DNA of 64,000 nt from assembly GCA_025526915.1 (NCBI GenBank), contig JAHLKH010000053.1, forward strand, positions 62,001-126,000, in the 5' to 3' direction. The stretch comes from Entophlyctis helioformis. Its lineage: Eukaryota; Chytridiomycota; Chytridiomycetes; Chytridiales; Chytriomycetaceae. The notes beneath the pieces were generated by a model. That model did no database searches. It had not been told where the DNA came from and saw nothing but the letters and a program-made list of their open reading frames with translations. The translations under genes were made by a program, and so were the position numbers. Below, in pieces: positions 1-12,536 of the stretch (positions are counted from its first letter, which is position 1; every line of letters starts with the position of its first letter).

Positions 1-2704
1 CCCGAGCGATTCCGCGGCGACTTTTGGATGCTCGTGTCGGGTGCATGGTACTCCAAGCCAGAGACGGGCTACTACGAGCAGCTGCTGTTGGCCAACCAGC
101 ACCGCGCCAATCCGTTTGCGGAAGAGATTGAAAAGGATCTGCACCGGAGTCTGCCTGAGCATCCTGCGTACCAGAGCCCCGTTGGCATTGATGCGCTGCG
201 GCGACTGCTGACGGCTTTCTCGTGGCGGAATCCGGCCATTGGGTATGCCCAAGCACTCAACATCATCTCGGCTGTGCTGCTGCTGCATCTTCGCGAAGAT
301 GACGCGTTTTGGATGCTGTGTAAGCGGCTGCCAACCTTTTGATCTCCATGTGCTGGCCGAATGGCTGACCCAACTTTTTGAATGGCACCAGGCATGATTG
401 TCGAGCGGATGCTGCCTGACCACTACACGAAAACACTGGTTGGCTCTGTTGTGGACCAGTCTGTGTTCAAGCAGCTCGTGCGTGTTCATCTGCCGACGCT
501 TGACGCGCACCTCGAGAAGCTGTACATAGATCTGTCCACGTTTTCTGTGCCCTGGTTCTTGTGCTGTATCTCAACTCGGTGTCCTTCAAGGTCGCCATCA
601 AGCTGCTCGACTACTTCTTCCTGGACGGCCCCAAGTTCCTCTTCTGGATGGCAGTGGGCGTGCTCAAGGTCAATGAGGGCAAGCTCATCACCAAGGGCAA
701 GGACGACGACATCTTTGTGGCCATTCTCAAGACTTTTTCACTCGTCTGGGTCTGCCGGACTCGGACTCGACTCGCCTGTGGTCGGAGCAACGCCGTCAGA
801 CAGCACGCCGTCCGGTGCTCCTTTGGCCCCTGATCGGCCTCTGGATCTGGCGGCGGTGGCCATGACGGCGGAGTCGGGCATGGATCCGACATTTCCACCA
901 TGACAGGCCGGCCGCTGTACGAGCATCTCATCATGACGGCATGCACGGTCCTTGGCCGCAGATCACGACGGAAACGATTGACACGCTGCGGATGCGGTAT
1001 CGCCTCAAGGTGGTGCACCAGATGGAAGACACCAACCGCAAGTCGCAAGTGCGCACGCTTTGCGAGCAGGTCACGCTCTCGTTTGACGAAGTGTCCAGCG
1101 TCTACGACCAGGTGCGGCAACTCGAGTTTGTCCACGGCGAGGAAGAAGAGGATCCGAACGGCCATGCTGCTCGGCTAACGGACGAGGGCCGGCTCGAGGA
1201 AGACGGCATGCGTGCCACGTTGGCGTCTCTTGGTGGATGGGGCCTCGTCTCGCGGTACCAGCGACAGACGCGTGTGGCGCGACCGCGTGCGCTGTCGGCT
1301 GCCAATGGCATTAGCGGCGGCGGCGCGGCAGCTCTCTCCTCGGCAGCCCACTTGCACCCGTGCCTGCGTCACAAGACACCACTCACAAGAGCATCAGCCT
1401 GTATGATTTCCGCAAAGTGTTTGGCATGGTGAGTCCGTGGCGTGGCACGCCTGCCAGTGACCATACCGCGGCAATGCGCAGGAAGACGACCATGGCTGGT
1501 CGCAGTGACGGCACCGGCACCGGCACCAGCATAGGCCGGACGGCGGCCACGCTCCGCCCTCAATCGACATCAGCACGTCTACAGCCGCCGAAGACCTGCA
1601 CCTCACGCTCGTCGACCGCGTCTACTTTTACTGCTCGTTCCAGTTCAACTTTGTGCAGCGCCAGAAACGCGGGCAGGCCGAATCAGCAGCAGCAGCGCGT
1701 CTGTTTGCAATGGGCGGCACATCGGGCACAGGGCCGGCATCCACGCTGTCGGGTACAGGAGGCCCATCATCTGAAGCCAGCGAGCCTGGCTACGTTGTCG
1801 ATCTGGCAGCCATGGTGCATGTGCTCGACGCCGTCATGAAACAGCCGCTGCATTCGCGGCTGAGGTTCCTGTTTGATCTCCACGACCTGGACGGCGACGG
1901 CGTGCTCAACAAGATCGAGCTCAAGGCCGTCATGGACAGTTTTCTCGAAATGTTTGAAAAGTCTCGCGTTGTGCAGGGGCGGTCGGATGATGGCCGCAGT
2001 GCGGATGCTGGAAGCGGCAGAGATGGCCCAAGGACGGAGCGCAGCTGCGTGTCGAGGACGAGGAAGTGTACCTGCGGGCAGTCAGCTCATTCCTCAATGC
2101 TGCTCTGCAGATGGGCAACAACAAGAGCGGTGATGCCGCAGGTGGTGCTGGTTCCAGCAGTGGGACTGGCGTATCTGGACCCAGCGCAGCTGCCAGTGGC
2201 AGTGCCGCTTCGCGCAAGAGAGCGGCGAGCTCGGCCTCGACTCGTCCAGCGTCTGGCGCAGATGTTCCTGGCTCAGTGTCCGGATCCGGCGGCCAAGGCA
2301 TACGAGCGTCCAAGTCCACTGCCCAAGCTCTCTTGGAAGGCGGCGATCTTGGCACACAGGTCGACGACGATCTGGGTGGCGATTTGGGATCAGCAGGCGC
2401 GTCTGATGGTCTGCGACTTGCGTCTGTGGTTGACGGCGCAGCTGCCCTGTCTCTGGCCGACGCGTCATCGTCACCCTCGGTGCGTGGCGGTGTTTCGAGC
2501 AAACAGTCAGCACCAGCGGCAGGCGGGGGATCAAGCCGCAAGCCCAAAGATGCGGAAACAGACGCGCCGTTCCGGCTCAGCTTCAACGAGTTCCTTCTGG
2601 CCGTTCTCTCCCAAAGCACGTTTGTGCAGTACTTTGAGCGCACGTGGAGCATCCGCAAAGAGCCGTCGGGCACCATCGTGGTCGTCTGGCAGAGCAAGGC
2701 ATAG
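1..2704 (+). CDS. TBC domain RabGAP with EF-hand (TBC1D8/9-like), 5' truncated, frame-disrupted
   Basis: A Rab GTPase-activating protein of the TBC1D8/TBC1D9 type; these act on membrane-bound Rab GTPases in vesicle traffic. The window opens inside the TBC domain: exon 1 runs 1-319 and contains the IEKDLHRSLPEHP motif and the NPAIGYAQALNI motif. An intron at 320-391 (GTAAGC...CAG) joins to exon 2, which continues with ERMLPDHYTKTLVG. A conserved ITTETIDTLRMRYRLKV block lies near 960-1010. An intron starts near 1429 (GTGAGT). A later exon carries an EF-hand (DLDGDGVLNKIELKAVM, about 1885-1935). The tail is Ser/Gly-rich and ends at a stop at 2702-2704. The frame must change near 563, 737, 957, between 1312 and 1360, and near 2000-2030; each of the first three is repaired by one added base. 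Conserved residues continue on both sides, so I think these are consensus errors rather than decay, but a pseudogene cannot be excluded. Any GRAM domain would lie off the left edge. Confidence 0.8.
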
Positions 2705-2764
2705 CGAGGCATAGCGCTCCAATACACACGGCCGTAGGGCTATCTAACTATTTCATTCGTGTAA

Positions 2765-3377
2765 TCAAAGCTGAACGGTGTATGAGATAACATCAACAGG
2801 CGAGACAACACATATGGGGAACGTAGGTTGGGTGTAAACTTGCGGGGAGTGAATAATGGATGGGTGACGGGCGCAGGTTGGGTGAAGGTTGTCGGGAGTG
2901 CAGAGCCAGAGCACATCATTCCTCGAGCTGGACTTCTTGGCTGGCGGTGGAGGAGCCACCGCCATGCCGGAATCGTCGTCATCGCCCGTCCAGCGGCCGC
3001 TGGCAATCAGATCGCGCCGGATAACGTCAATGGGGATCGTGCGCATGCGGCTCGACGTCGACAGCAGCTGCGGGCCTGTGATGTTGGACACGAAGCCGAC
3101 CTTGTCAGCGGGACGGTGGTTTGGCGTCTCGAACGACTGCAGGTCAATCTTGGAGATCTCGATGCGTGGGTCGCGCATGACTTCCTTGCGGGCCTTGGGC
3201 TCGAGCTCAAAGATGCCCAGGGACGCCAGACGCTGCGTGCTTTGCTGGTGCTCTTCGATCTGGGGAGGCGGTGGGGACTGCATGCGTTGGCCAGACTGCA
3301 TCTGGTGGAACTGCTGCTGTTGCTGCTGCTGTTGGAATGGTGCACCGGGCATCTGCATACCAGACTGGACGGAATCG

Positions 3378-3423
<46 letters not shown>

Positions 3424-5538
3424 GGAGATGTGCAGGCGGTGGGTTGCTGGGGGGCGGCGGCACGTGGAGGACGAGTGTCGAACTGCGCTTGCTTTCGACG
3501 TCAGCGAGCGGCGGCTCAATGGGTTTCCAAGACGGGTCGATGGCGCTGACATTAGGCACGACCTGCGGCCCGGGCGACGACGAAGCCACAGAGAGTGGCT
3601 GCTGCGAGAACGACAGCGAAGGCGTCGGCTGGAACTGGAACTGCAGATGGCCGGCCAGATCGTTGGAGTCGGAAAGAGCCGAGTCCATGTCGATGCCGAC
3701 ATAGAGACGCTTGAGAGAAGCGTCGCGTTCGATCTGCGCTGCTGGGTCGGGGTTGAGGAGCGTGCCAGGGTTGGCGGCCGACGGCGAGGCGTCTTGCTGG
3801 CCCATGGAGCGGAAGAGGGCTTGGGCCTGTTCCTGCTCACGGGTCTTGGCGTTGATCATGTCGCGGTACGCGCTCGACATCTGGGGGCTCAGCTGCTGCT
3901 GCTGCTGCTGCTGCATGGGCGAGCCGTTCCAACGATCAGGGCCAGCCTGGGGAGGGAACTGCTGGCTGCATGTGCTGCATGTGCTGCATGTGCTGCATTG
4001 GCGATGGCTGCGATGCGCCACGTGGACTGAAAGGAGGCATGGCGGGGTTGCCCGTTGGAGACGAGCTGCCACGCGCCGGCAGCTGCGGCGGCATCTGCTG
4101 CGGCGATCTCTGGCCCATCTGCATCTGCTGCTGCTGCTGCTGCTGCTGCATGTTCATCTGCTGCTGCATGTGCGGCGGCATGTGCGGTGGCAGCCTCGAG
4201 TTGCCCAGCAGAGCGTTGCCGCCAGCAGCCTGAGGAGCATTGGCGAGCGACTTCTTGGACTCTGGATCGAGCTCCATGAGCATCGAGCCAAAGTACTTTG
4301 GCTTGCTGGACGGCAGGTGGAACTTGCGGACGGTGAAGTTGGAGCGTGCACTGGCGGACGTGGCCGACACGGCCGACACGCCGTCGTCGGTGCCAGCCGC
4401 GGTGCCGCCGTGGTTGCCAGCGACCGCCGAGCGCGGCGACGCCGGTGGCGAGTCGAGACCGAAGCGCTCGGAGATGGCGGAGTTGGGCGAGGCGAGGGCG
4501 GGCAGCTGGGTCGACAGCGACAGCGACAGCGCGTGGCGCTGCCAAGGGCGGCGTTCTGCGGCTGCGAGGACGCGGCGGTCTTGGCTGTGCTTGCATGGCT
4601 GCGTGGCCGCCGGCGCCGAACTGCAGCGGGCTGGTCTGCGGCGCAGGGGGCTGGCCGTTGCCGTTGCCGTTGTTGCCACTGCCCGAGAAGCCGCTGCCGG
4701 AGAAGTCGCGGCCGGGAGTCGGCATGCCGCCAGGCGAGTGCACAGCGCCGCCGGCCGTTTGCGGCAACATGTGCGGCATGGGGCGCCTCGCGGGCAGCGA
4801 CGGCGGGCCGTTGTGTGACGGCGATGACGAGCGTGCGGCGCCGTCTTTGGGCGGCGTGGCGGGAGGCGGCAGGGACGTGCGCACTGGCGGCGACGAGGCG
4901 GCAGCGCTCGACTGCGACGCCAGCGGCTGGCCGTGCGCCGTGGCCGCCTGGGCGGTGGCCATGGGCTGGCCAGCAAACGAGCCGGCGGGTGCAGCCAGCG
5001 CAGCTTTTCCTGGTTGAGCCTGCGCCTGTGCACCAGCGTTGCTCGTGCTGCCGCTGATGCCGCTGCCGACGTGCATGAACGCCTGGTGGCTGCGGCTGCT
5101 GCTGGCGGCGCTCAGCGGCCGCGGCGAGTCGCTGCCGTCGATGATCTCCTCTGCGGCGTAGTACGGATCCCCGTCCTGGTCGTCGAGGCTGTTGCTGTGG
5201 TGGACGCCACCGCTGCTTGCGTAGTAGGCGTCGACCTCGACGTCGTCGTCGTCGTCGTACGCCTCCTCCTCCTCAATGACAACCTCGTCGTCGTCGTCGC
5301 CGCCGTTGTGGTTGTGGTTGTGGTTGTGGTTGCTGGTGCTGCCGCTGGCAAACAGACCGCTGCCCTGCTGCTTCTGCTGCGCGACGTACTGGCGGCTCGC
5401 ACCAGCGCTGCCGCCAACGTCCAAGCCAGCGAATGCGCTCGTGATGTCTGCTGTCATCCGACGTGAAGTGTCTATAGTGCTGTTCAAGTGCGAGGGGCCA
5501 GCGTGCCATGCCATGGCCAGAGAGTCAGCAGTCTGCAC
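2765..5538 (-). CDS. Q/S/P-rich low-complexity protein, unknown function
   Basis: I do not recognise this gene. Read on the minus strand it opens at 5538 (or at a second Met, 5457) with an acidic and His/Asn-repeat N-terminus, followed by a long Ser/Pro/Gly-rich stretch. A more conserved-looking island (KFHLPSSKPKYFGSMLMELD, about 4330-4270) comes next, then several polyglutamine runs and a charged C-terminal part (DPRIEISKIDLQSFETPNHR, about 3170-3110). The reading frame changes twice, near 4505-4610 and near 3955. Both changes look like one-base indels because the amino-acid style continues smoothly. The longest polyQ is encoded by CTG repeats at about 3378-3420. The composition suggests an intrinsically disordered regulatory or RNA/chromatin-associated protein, but that is inference. 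The exact C-terminus is uncertain; the last in-frame stop is at 2765. Confidence 0.55.
3378..3420. repeat. CTG/CAG trinucleotide run encoding polyglutamine
   Basis: An uninterrupted run of about fourteen CTG units on the plus strand, read as CAG (Gln) in the minus-strand Q-rich gene. Shorter CTG runs lie at about 3310-3335, 3890-3915 and 4125-4150. The poly-Leu, poly-Cys and poly-Ala frames opened by these runs on the other strand are shadows, not genes. Confidence 0.9.
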
Positions 5539-5884
5539 GGATCACCAGTGCACGAGTCGGCGACTAGCGCAAGACACCTGCGATCAATGCCGCCTCGCAG
5601 ACGTACTTGTATGTGGTCTTTACGGTCGCTTGGGAAGGTTCAAATATTCGCAAAAATTGTTACTTGAAATTGTTGGACGGGAGATGGATGGCGTGATACG
5701 GCACGCGACCAGACGGGATAAGGACGTCAGCCTGGATGTCTTGCCAGTGCCGATCGCCTCTGCACCAGCAGCGTCTGCCCATCTGCCAGACTATCGGCAC
5801 ACTGCATCTCCACATACGCCGGCATTCCCTCGCCCTATTGCCCACCCCTCATAAAGATCCATGTATTTCGAAGCTGACAAATTG

Positions 5885-6427
5885 TCAAACAAAAATTGCC
5901 AATAAAACACCCCCACAAAACCTGAACCCGCTGCGCACCGACTTTGAGGAGGCGGCATCGTCCAGGCCGTCGATGCCTGGGGCCCGGGCCGTCTCGTTCA
6001 CGACCGTGAAGCCGTCCGGCCCAAAGCGACACCCAATTTTGCATCCCCATCGCATTGCGCCTCCGTTCAGCGACCGAGATCGGATGGGCGGCGGCGGACA
6101 CATGGTTGGATAGTTGACATGGCAGGCAATCGACGAGCACGAGGCGGGGCTCCCAATGGCAAACGAGCCCGCAAAGTCTGGCTTGTCTTGCTTGCATCCC
6201 TCCAGCACGCCGTACGAGTTGTCTTTGGACGGACAGCAGTAGCAGTTGCACTGATCCGGCGGCGCACCTGGCGTCGGTGTTGGCAGTGCATCCGAAGGTC
6301 CCTGCTGCGCCTGTTGAACGCATGCCGGCTGTCAGCCAGACCCTTTGCCCCACACGGATCTCTGCTGGCACGTCACCTGTGCGACACGGGCCGTGCCAAG
6401 AAGTGCCACCAGCAGAAGGCGCATCAT
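5885..6427 (-). CDS. Small cysteine-rich secreted protein, unknown
   Basis: A two-exon gene read as 6427-6377 and 6328-5885, with a 48-bp intron at 6376-6329 (GTGACG...GACAG), giving 164 residues. Exon 1 is almost exactly a signal peptide (MMRLLLVALLGTARVAQ). The mature part starts with a Pro/Thr-rich spacer and then a cysteine-dense segment (DQCNCYCCPSKDNSYG) with further Cys residues up to about residue 135. No enzyme motif is visible. I infer an extracellular, disulfide-bonded protein, perhaps wall-associated or effector-like; the family is not recognised. The splice is supported by the frame being open across both exons and by the signal peptide ending next to the donor. The start was chosen as the first of two adjacent Met codons. 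Confidence 0.6.
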
Positions 6428-6753
6428 CCTGTGGAGTTTAGCGAGTGTGATGGTTTGTTGCATGCAAGCTGCAAGAGCGACAAGGAAGGAACAGACGCCT
6501 GCCTCTTGAACCTCGTGGCCAGCTGCAACAAGCTTGCACATGTGCGACAGTGCATACACAGCGTGTGGCCTGCACTCACACACCTGCTCCAACCGCAGCA
6601 TGACTTCTCGCGCGTCCGAGCTTCGCGTTTCGTCATTCATGCTCATCACCGTTTTCTTGCATCCTTCGTCGCGGAGATTATTGCACACATCAGGCTCACA
6701 GCAGGCACTCCCCATCTTCACTCGATATCGCGCATTGGCATCTCTAGCCTGCC
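6428..6753. other. Intergenic stretch between cysteine-rich gene (-) and ABC transporter A (+)
   Basis: This holds the shared upstream region of the divergent pair. On the minus strand an open frame from about 6716 to 6332 is itself cysteine-rich (for example ACCEPDVCNNLRDEGCKK) and overlaps exon 1 of the secreted gene in the same frame. It lacks a convincing signal peptide or start, so I do not call it a gene. Confidence 0.4.
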
Positions 6754-9700
6754 ATGTCGACGCCTATAAAGAAGAGCCCCTCGAGCCATTCGGTGCTGTC
6801 AAAGTCCAGCTCAAAGTTTCGCATCTATCCCGACGGCCAGCCAGGCGTAGCCGACGAGCAGGCAAGTGCGACAGGCGGAACAAGCATTGGCAGCAGCGCG
6901 TCCGTGCCGCGGGCAGAGCGGAAATGGCAGCACAGGGGGTGGTGGTGTACATTCACGCCAGGCGAGCCATGTCGAGATGCATGACTCGATGCCGCCACTG
7001 GTCATCCAGCGATCTCGGCAGGGCTCCATGGGGTTTAGCGCACCATCCACCGCCCCAACAAGTCCTCAGCTTGATGCATCGTACCGCCATCACATTAGCC
7101 CAAGTCCCTCGGGCCATCTGCCCGCTGACGTGCTGCAAGACCTGCGCGGACAGCATCCCCCCAAACGCCGATCGATTTACGCGCCATGGTGGGTTCAGTC
7201 GAGACGGTCGGCGGCAGTACGACACTCGATGCATCATCTTCGTCCGCACAGCTCGACAGCAGTACAGCCAAATTCATCAGGTTCCAGCCAGACAGCAGTA
7301 TTGCCAAGACTGCCAAGCCCGACATGCACGTGGCAGGCAAGCCTGGCATGGTTAAGAGCATCAGCTTCCAGTCCCGAAGCGAAGCGAATCTGTTCCAGCA
7401 GGTGTCCTTCTCGTATCTCAACGACATGATCAAAGAGGGCAGCAAGCGCGACTTGATCGCCGAAGACTACCCTCCTGTCGAGGCGTTTGACGAGGCCGAC
7501 GCCTTGTCTGAACGCGTGCTCGCAGAGTGGCGTCACCAACAAGCGCGGCATGGCTCCAAAGCCAAACTGTCTCGAGCACTGGTGGGTTGCATTCGCAAAT
7601 CGTTCATGGCCCGCCTATTGCATGGCAACTGACACGCCGTGCTCCTCTGGCGGATGAACAACTGACGGCCAAAACATCGTCAGTGGCGAGTGTTTGGCTT
7701 CCAGTACAGCTGCACAGGGCTGATCTACCTGCTCGAGTCGCTCGTCAAGATTACCCAATCGTATCTTCTTGGCATGCTGCTGCGCTGGTTTGAAAGCAAA
7801 GACACGAGCAATCAGGGCTACTATATTGCTGCTGGCCTGTCAGCGTCAGTCATACTGCACGCTCTCATCAACCAGTACAAGTTTTTCTTGGTGAGTGGGC
7901 CGCCATTCATGCCGCTTGGCGCCGATCCTCACACAGGCTGTGGCGCGCAGGGAACGCGAATTGGAATGCAAGTCCGAGTGGCTCTCAGCTCCGCCATCTA
8001 CAAAAAGTGCCTGCGTCTCTCGCTTTCCCAGATTGGATCGCCTGGCCAGATTGTCAACATGGCAGCCAACGACGTGCAGCGCTTTGAAGACGCCGTGAGT
8101 CTGCTTGTCTGTCTGTCAAACTGTGTCAAACCCCGCACAACTGACATGGCCGGTGCACGATCTAGTCTGGATTCGCATACTACATCGTTCTCGGGCCGCT
8201 GGAAACCCTGATCATCTTGTACTTTTTGTACCAGGAGATCAGCTGGGCAGCCGTTGTTGGCATTTCGTCGCTGCTCCTTCTGCTCGTTCCACTGCAGAGC
8301 CTGTTTGCCAAACGGTTTGCAAGTTTGCGCCGCACTACCAACATCTTCAGAGACTTGCGCACCAAGAGCCTGTCCGACATGCTCGCTGGCATGATTGTTG
8401 TCAAGGTGCACTCTTTGCTCAACCCAGCCACCAGACACAACGTTGGACTGACTCTTGCCATCATGCATGCATGCACAGCTGTACGCATGGGAGTTGCCGT
8501 TTGCATCGCGCATCAAGGAAATTCGTAACGACGAGCTCAGCGTCATCCGCAAGGCATCCATCCTCCGTGCAGTAAACGAGGCACTCTTCTTTGCATCGTC
8601 AGCCATCATTTCGTTGGCGACATTTGTCTCGTTTTACCTGCTTGGCGGTGTCTTTGTGCCATCGACCATCTTCACATGCCAGACATTTCTGCAAACCGTG
8701 CGGATGACCATGACGAATCTGTTTGCCAAGGGCATGCAGTTTTCTTCCGAGGCCATGGTGTCCATGCAGCGCGTCGAGGCGTTTCTTGCACTGCCAGAGG
8801 CGGGTGATCGGGCAGTCAGCAAGGACGAGACAATGGACGCGACATGGCTCTCGTACATGAACGATCCCGATGTCAAGGTTGCCATGCGCGATGCATCCTT
8901 CTCATGGCGCTCAATCAAACGGTCTGGCCCATCATCATCATCACCGCCACCAGCAGTACCAGCAGCAGCAGCAGCACAGCCATCTGCGCAGCCCGCTATT
9001 GTCGAGCCGAGCCGCATCAACGGCGCCGTTCTCCACTGCATCAACCTGCGCGTCAAGATGGGCGAGCTCGTGGGCGTGTGCGGCCCCGTCGGTTCAGGCA
9101 AGACTTCTCTCATCAACGCAGTCTTGGGCGAGCTGCAGACCGTGTCTGGCCATTCCGCACTGCGCTCCAACCAGATCGGCTATGTTCCCCAAATGCAGTG
9201 GATCGTCTCGGGCACCATCCGCGAGAATATCCTCTTTGGCAGAAAGTACCGTCCGGAATGGTTTGCACAGGTGGTCAAGGCGTGTGCGCTTGATCGCGAT
9301 CTGAAGAACATGCCTGCACACGACATGACGTTTCTGAGCGAGCGGGGTGCAACGTTGAGTGGCGGCCAGCGTGCTCGGATCTCGCTTGCACGTGCCGTGT
9401 ATGCAGATGCGGATGTGTACCTCCTTGATGACCCGCTTTCCGCGCTGGATGCCCAAGTTGGCAGGTATTGCTGCCGTTGCTATGGATGCATGCCCCTGCC
9501 AAAATCCGGCCAGCGGAACCGCTGATAATCCATACCATGGCCAGATACATCTTTGAGCACTGCATTCGAGGCCTGCTAAAGAAAAAGGCTGTCCTGCTGG
9601 TCACGCACCTGCTGCAGTACGTTGAAAAGTGCGATCAAGTTCTGCTCCTTGAAGGCGGCTCCATCACGCATTTTGGCACATTTGGCCGCGTGGCTTCTGT

Positions 9701-12470
9701 GGACGGGTCCATGTTTGCTCTTGCCATGCGAGAGTTTTCCATGGCCGAGGGACTTGACAAGATCCTGGACGCGTCTGCGCAAAGGGAAGAGCGACGCATG
9801 ACAAGGACGCGCAGTGCACGCGGCCAAGCCCACGGCGCCAGCCTGCGGGGCGGGGATGCTGACCGTGAAAGCAGCGGCGGCAAGGAGAGCGTGGACATGG
9901 AGGGCTCGACGACTGCTGGTGCAGACGACTTTAACGGCGTGAGAGTCGCTTCGATTGGCGATCGCAGCAGCACAGATGACAGCAGTCTCCAAGGCAACAG
10001 CAACATCACAGTTGTTCGCAAGGGCGGCCTTGGCGCAGCAAGCTTGCACGACGACAAGACCAGCAAGGACAATAGCGACTTTGACGATGACGGAGACGAA
10101 GATGAAGATGAAGCAGCTGCACGCAACATCGAGACTCTGCGCATCTCGCTTGCCAAGCGCAAGAGTATCGCAACTGCGCAGCATCCAGTTGACGTGATGC
10201 CCGAGCCTCCATCTCTAGCCCTGGCGACTGCAAGTGCAGCATCAGCCAAGGCAGCCAAGGCATTCAACACTGAGGATGTCATGAAGGGATCAGTCGGCAG
10301 CCACATCTACACAAGCTACATTCGTGCAGGAGCATCGCCCATTGTCATTGTCGGCTTGACAGTGTCGCTGATCGTTGGGCAAGTGCTACTGCTGGCAACG
10401 GATTGGTGGATGTCCAAGTGGTCGGCGCAGCCTGCATCGGCACAGCGCGACAGCATCAAGCTGTACGTCTACATCGGGCTTGCTGTTGTCACGCTCCTCG
10501 TCTCGATCCTCCGCGCCATCTGGTTCTTTGCAGTGTGTCTCAAGGCATCCGAGCGGCTGTACTCGGACATGCTAGACAGTGTGTTTGGATCTCCCGTTGG
10601 CTTTTTCCAGGCGAACCCGCATGGACGCGTGCTAAAGTATGTCGACCCATTCATGCTGAGCTCAGCCGACGACTAACATCTGGACGAATGACAGCCGTTT
10701 CTCCAAGGATGCAAGCATGGTGGATGAAATGCTGCCGCAGACGGCCTTTGACTTTACACAGCGCGCCACTATGATCGTGGGCACGGTGGCTATTGCAGCA
10801 TGGGTGATCCCCTACGTCCTCTTGATTCTGCCGATGGTGGCTTTTGTGTTTCTGCGACTGCGAGCTGCCTATGTCAAGGCATCACGGCAGATGAAGCGTC
10901 TCGAGGCCACGACTCGCTCGCCCATGTAAGTCACGCTGCACCGTGCGCGCCAGTGTTGCCAGCCAGATGCGACGCGACAGTCTAACACGTGTTGCTGTTC
11001 ACCATGCTCAGAATGTCTGCCATGACTTTGGCATTGGACGGACTTGCACTCATCCGCTCCTTTGGTGCTCACGATCGGTTCACCAAAGAGTACATGCACC
11101 TGCAAAACGCCAACACACAAGTGTACTTTAGTTTCATGTGTGCCGGCCGCTGGCTCGGTCTGCGGCTCGACATTCTTGCAAGCATCTTCTTCACCACCGT
11201 CGCCATCTCGAGTGTCGCCATCCAAGTCCCTCTTGGGCTGTCGTCAGCAACGGTGGGACTGCTCCTCTCCTATGTGCTGCAGCTTGTCGGTTTGCTCCAA
11301 TGGGCTGTGCGCCAGTCGGCCGAAGTCGAGAATCTGATGGTGTCGACTGAGCGCATGCTAGAGTACACCAAACTGCCAACCGAGAATGCAACCCAAGCGG
11401 CAAAACATCCCGATCTTGGATGGCCGTGGCACGGCAAAGTGGAGACGCACAACATGTGGCTGCAGTATCCAGGAGCCCTCGGCTCGGTGCTCAAGAACGT
11501 GTCCGTGACTCTGCAGCCTGGCACGAAAGTCGGCATCGTTGGACGCACCGGCGCCGGCAAGAGCTCTTTCATCCAGGCACTGTTCCGCCTTGTGGAGCCG
11601 TCGCCGGAAGGCTCAGTCTCGATCGATGGTATCAGGACATCCGACGTTGGACTGACGGATCTGCGGTCGCGTCTTGCGATCATCCCCCAAGAGCCGTTCT
11701 GCTTCAAGGGCACGCTCCGTTTCAATCTTGATCCGCACGGACTGCATCTGGACGACGAGCTGTGGCGTGCGCTGGATGCCGTGGAGCTCAAGAAGCAGGT
11801 GGCTGCCATGGCGCAGCAGCTCGAAGCGCCAATCGAAGAGAGTGGGAGCAACTGGTCGGTTGGAGAGCGCCAGCTCATCTGCCTTGCACGTGCACTGCTT
11901 CGCAACTCGCGCATTGTGGTCATGGACGAAGCAACTGCGTCGGTTGACGTGCGCACGGACCAGCTCGTACAGAAACTTGTTGGAGCCGATGCGCCACGAT
12001 CCCATGCCGTCCATCTGCCGCCGCTTGCATCGTCGCAGTCGTTGCCCAAGCTCCAGCCTGGCTTGGAGTCTTCTCTGGCGCGACGCGAGCTGGGAGTCTT
12101 TGCCAATATGTCTGCATCCGCTGCCGCTGCAGCAAAGGCAGAGCCGGCTGGATTTGCCAACGCAACGGTCATTACCATTGCACATCGTCTCCACACCGTC
12201 ATTGACTACGACTCAATCCTGGTCTTCAACCAAGGCGAGCTTGTTGAACAGGGGCCTCCATGGATGCTGCTTGAGAAGGATCCCAAGAGCGAGCGGGCAG
12301 AGTTTGCCCAAATGGTAGCTGGCCAAGGCCCCGAGACACAGCAGCTTTTGACGCGACTTGCACTGGCACACAAGCGCATTTCACGCGTGTCTGCAAGACT
12401 CAGCCGCCGCATCACCAGCAGAGCAGTTGCCGCTGACGCCGATCCACGGGCCGATCCTCCCGAGACATAG
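6754..12470 (+). CDS. ABC transporter A, full-length ABCC/MRP type
   Basis: An ATP-driven exporter of the ABCC (multidrug-resistance-associated) family with the layout TMD1-NBD1-TMD2-NBD2 and no TMD0. Exons: 6754 or 7186-7581, 7684-7890, 7951-8094, 8166-8405, 8479-9464, 9545-10636, 10695-10925, 11012-12470. From Met 7186 the product is 1,584 residues. NBD1 has Walker [10 protein letters not shown], signature [14 protein letters not shown] and Walker [16 protein letters not shown]2 has GRTGAGKSS, the usual ABCC variant [14 protein letters not shown], and [13 protein letters not shown] Ser/Ala-rich insertion of roughly 55 residues (about 11985-12150) separates the NBD2 D-loop from the H-loop and is absent from B and C. 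The N-terminal 6754-7185 reads well but needs frame corrections near 6920 and 7180. It is a diverged paralogue of the two downstream transporters and shares only some introns with them. Substrate unknown. Confidence 0.88.
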
Positions 12471-12536
12471 TCTGTAGATGAATGAATACATTAGGTTGAT
12501 GCAAAAACAGAAGATATACATGAATGATGGCACGGA

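Noticed and set aside
1..2704. TBC gene as a true pseudogene or as programmed frameshifting
   Set aside because: Similar single-base losses occur in essential genes across the window, and no slippery-site plus pseudoknot arrangement was apparent; sequencing error is simpler.
2828..4030. Long plus-strand ORFs (up to 400 aa) full of Leu, Cys or Ala runs
   Set aside because: They are antisense shadows of the Q-rich gene created by CTG repeats and have no plausible domains.
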